This document shows positions 5,921-6,049 of a DNA stretch of 6,049 bases, in pieces (position 1 is the first letter of the stretch; the number at the start of each line of letters is the position of its first letter). Made by a program: the position numbers and the translations under genes. The stretch spans positions 1-6,049 of the forward strand of contig JASHXO010000174.1 in assembly GCA_030043495.1 (NCBI GenBank). Direction: 5' to 3'. This DNA is from Candidatus Rhabdochlamydia sp. (GTDB lineage: Bacteria; Chlamydiota; Chlamydiia; Chlamydiales; Rhabdochlamydiaceae). The notes below the pieces were generated by a model, which worked only from the letters and a program-made list of their open reading frames with translations, made no database searches and was not told the DNA's origin.

Positions 5921-6049
5921 TTGAAAATGCCACCCTACCCCATGTCTCATGCATGGGGCATTCCTGCGCCCTGGGGTTCAAGCTCAGAGCACTAGGACGC
6001 GATAATGAGCGACCCAGTCGCAAACGTTAGACGGCAGAAAAGAGACGTA
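5921..6049. other. Non-coding GC-rich tail with several inverted repeats
   Basis: I see no gene here; frames on both strands are interrupted by stops. Bases 5931-6049 have about 56% G+C by hand count, far above the flanking F-box gene. Three hairpins can be drawn: CCCCATG/CATGGGG (5938-5944 with 5952-5958, 7-base loop), GCGCCCT/AGGACGC (5966-5972 with 5994-6000, one mismatch) and GCGAC/GTCGC (6009-6013 with 6017-6021, 3-base loop). The segment could be a dispersed repeat, a structured RNA or the edge of another element that continues past the window. Confidence 0.5.
5938..5958. terminator. Hairpin after the F-box gene, possible terminator without a U-tract
   Basis: A perfect 7-bp stem CCCCATG/CATGGGG with a 7-base loop begins 18 bases after the F-box stop. 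No T-run follows it on the + strand (CATTCCTGCG). On the - strand only a short TTTT occurs about 12 bases beyond the stem. It could still stabilise the 3' end of the mRNA. Confidence 0.3.

Noticed and set aside
5971..5990. GGTTCAA reminiscent of a tRNA T-loop
   Set aside because: A 5-bp arm can be forced, but the loop register is wrong for a T-arm and no acceptor, D or anticodon arms can be built around it.

Overview
The window looks like a stretch of an environmental (amoeba-associated) chlamydia chromosome, of the Parachlamydiales type. The argument is indirect. It combines a bacterial RNase R gene followed directly by an AAG-type 3-methyladenine DNA glycosylase gene, a neighbour pair I recall from Chlamydia pneumoniae but could not check, with two eukaryotic-like genes. 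One of these encodes leucine-rich repeats plus a degenerate Fic domain. The other encodes an F-box protein ending in a CaaX-like tetrapeptide. F-box and LRR proteins are known to be expanded in amoeba-infecting Chlamydiae. A Legionella-like or other intracellular bacterium cannot be excluded from sequence alone.

Layout: (1) bases 1-2626, + strand, hold housekeeping genes. The 3' nine-tenths or so of RNase R is followed one base later by a GTG-started DNA glycosylase, so the two are probably translationally coupled. (2) Bases 2636-4762, - strand, hold a 708-residue protein converging on the glycosylase with only 9 bases between stop codons. It has a helical N-terminus, eleven 23-residue LRRs, an unassigned His-rich linker domain and a C-terminal Fic-like core in which Asn and the distal Arg of the signature are replaced. 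(3) Bases 4763-4894 are a divergent intergenic region with candidate promoters in both directions and an imperfect palindrome. (4) Bases 4895-5920, + strand, encode a 341-residue F-box protein ending CIIS. (5) Bases 5921-6049 are a non-coding, clearly GC-richer tail (about 56% G+C by hand count) holding three inverted repeats in about 85 bases.

How they fit together: the RNase R/glycosylase pair serves RNA turnover and DNA base repair. The divergent pair reads as a small effector cassette. One protein would offer an LRR binding platform joined to a possible Fic-type nucleotide-transfer domain. The other could dock onto host Skp1/SCF ubiquitin ligases and be lipid-anchored to host membranes by host prenyltransferases. 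This host-directed reading is inference from domain architecture, with Xanthomonas AvrAC (LRR-Fic) and Legionella AnkB (F-box plus CaaX) as precedents. The most interesting points are the CaaX tail, the altered Fic signature and the structured GC-rich tail.
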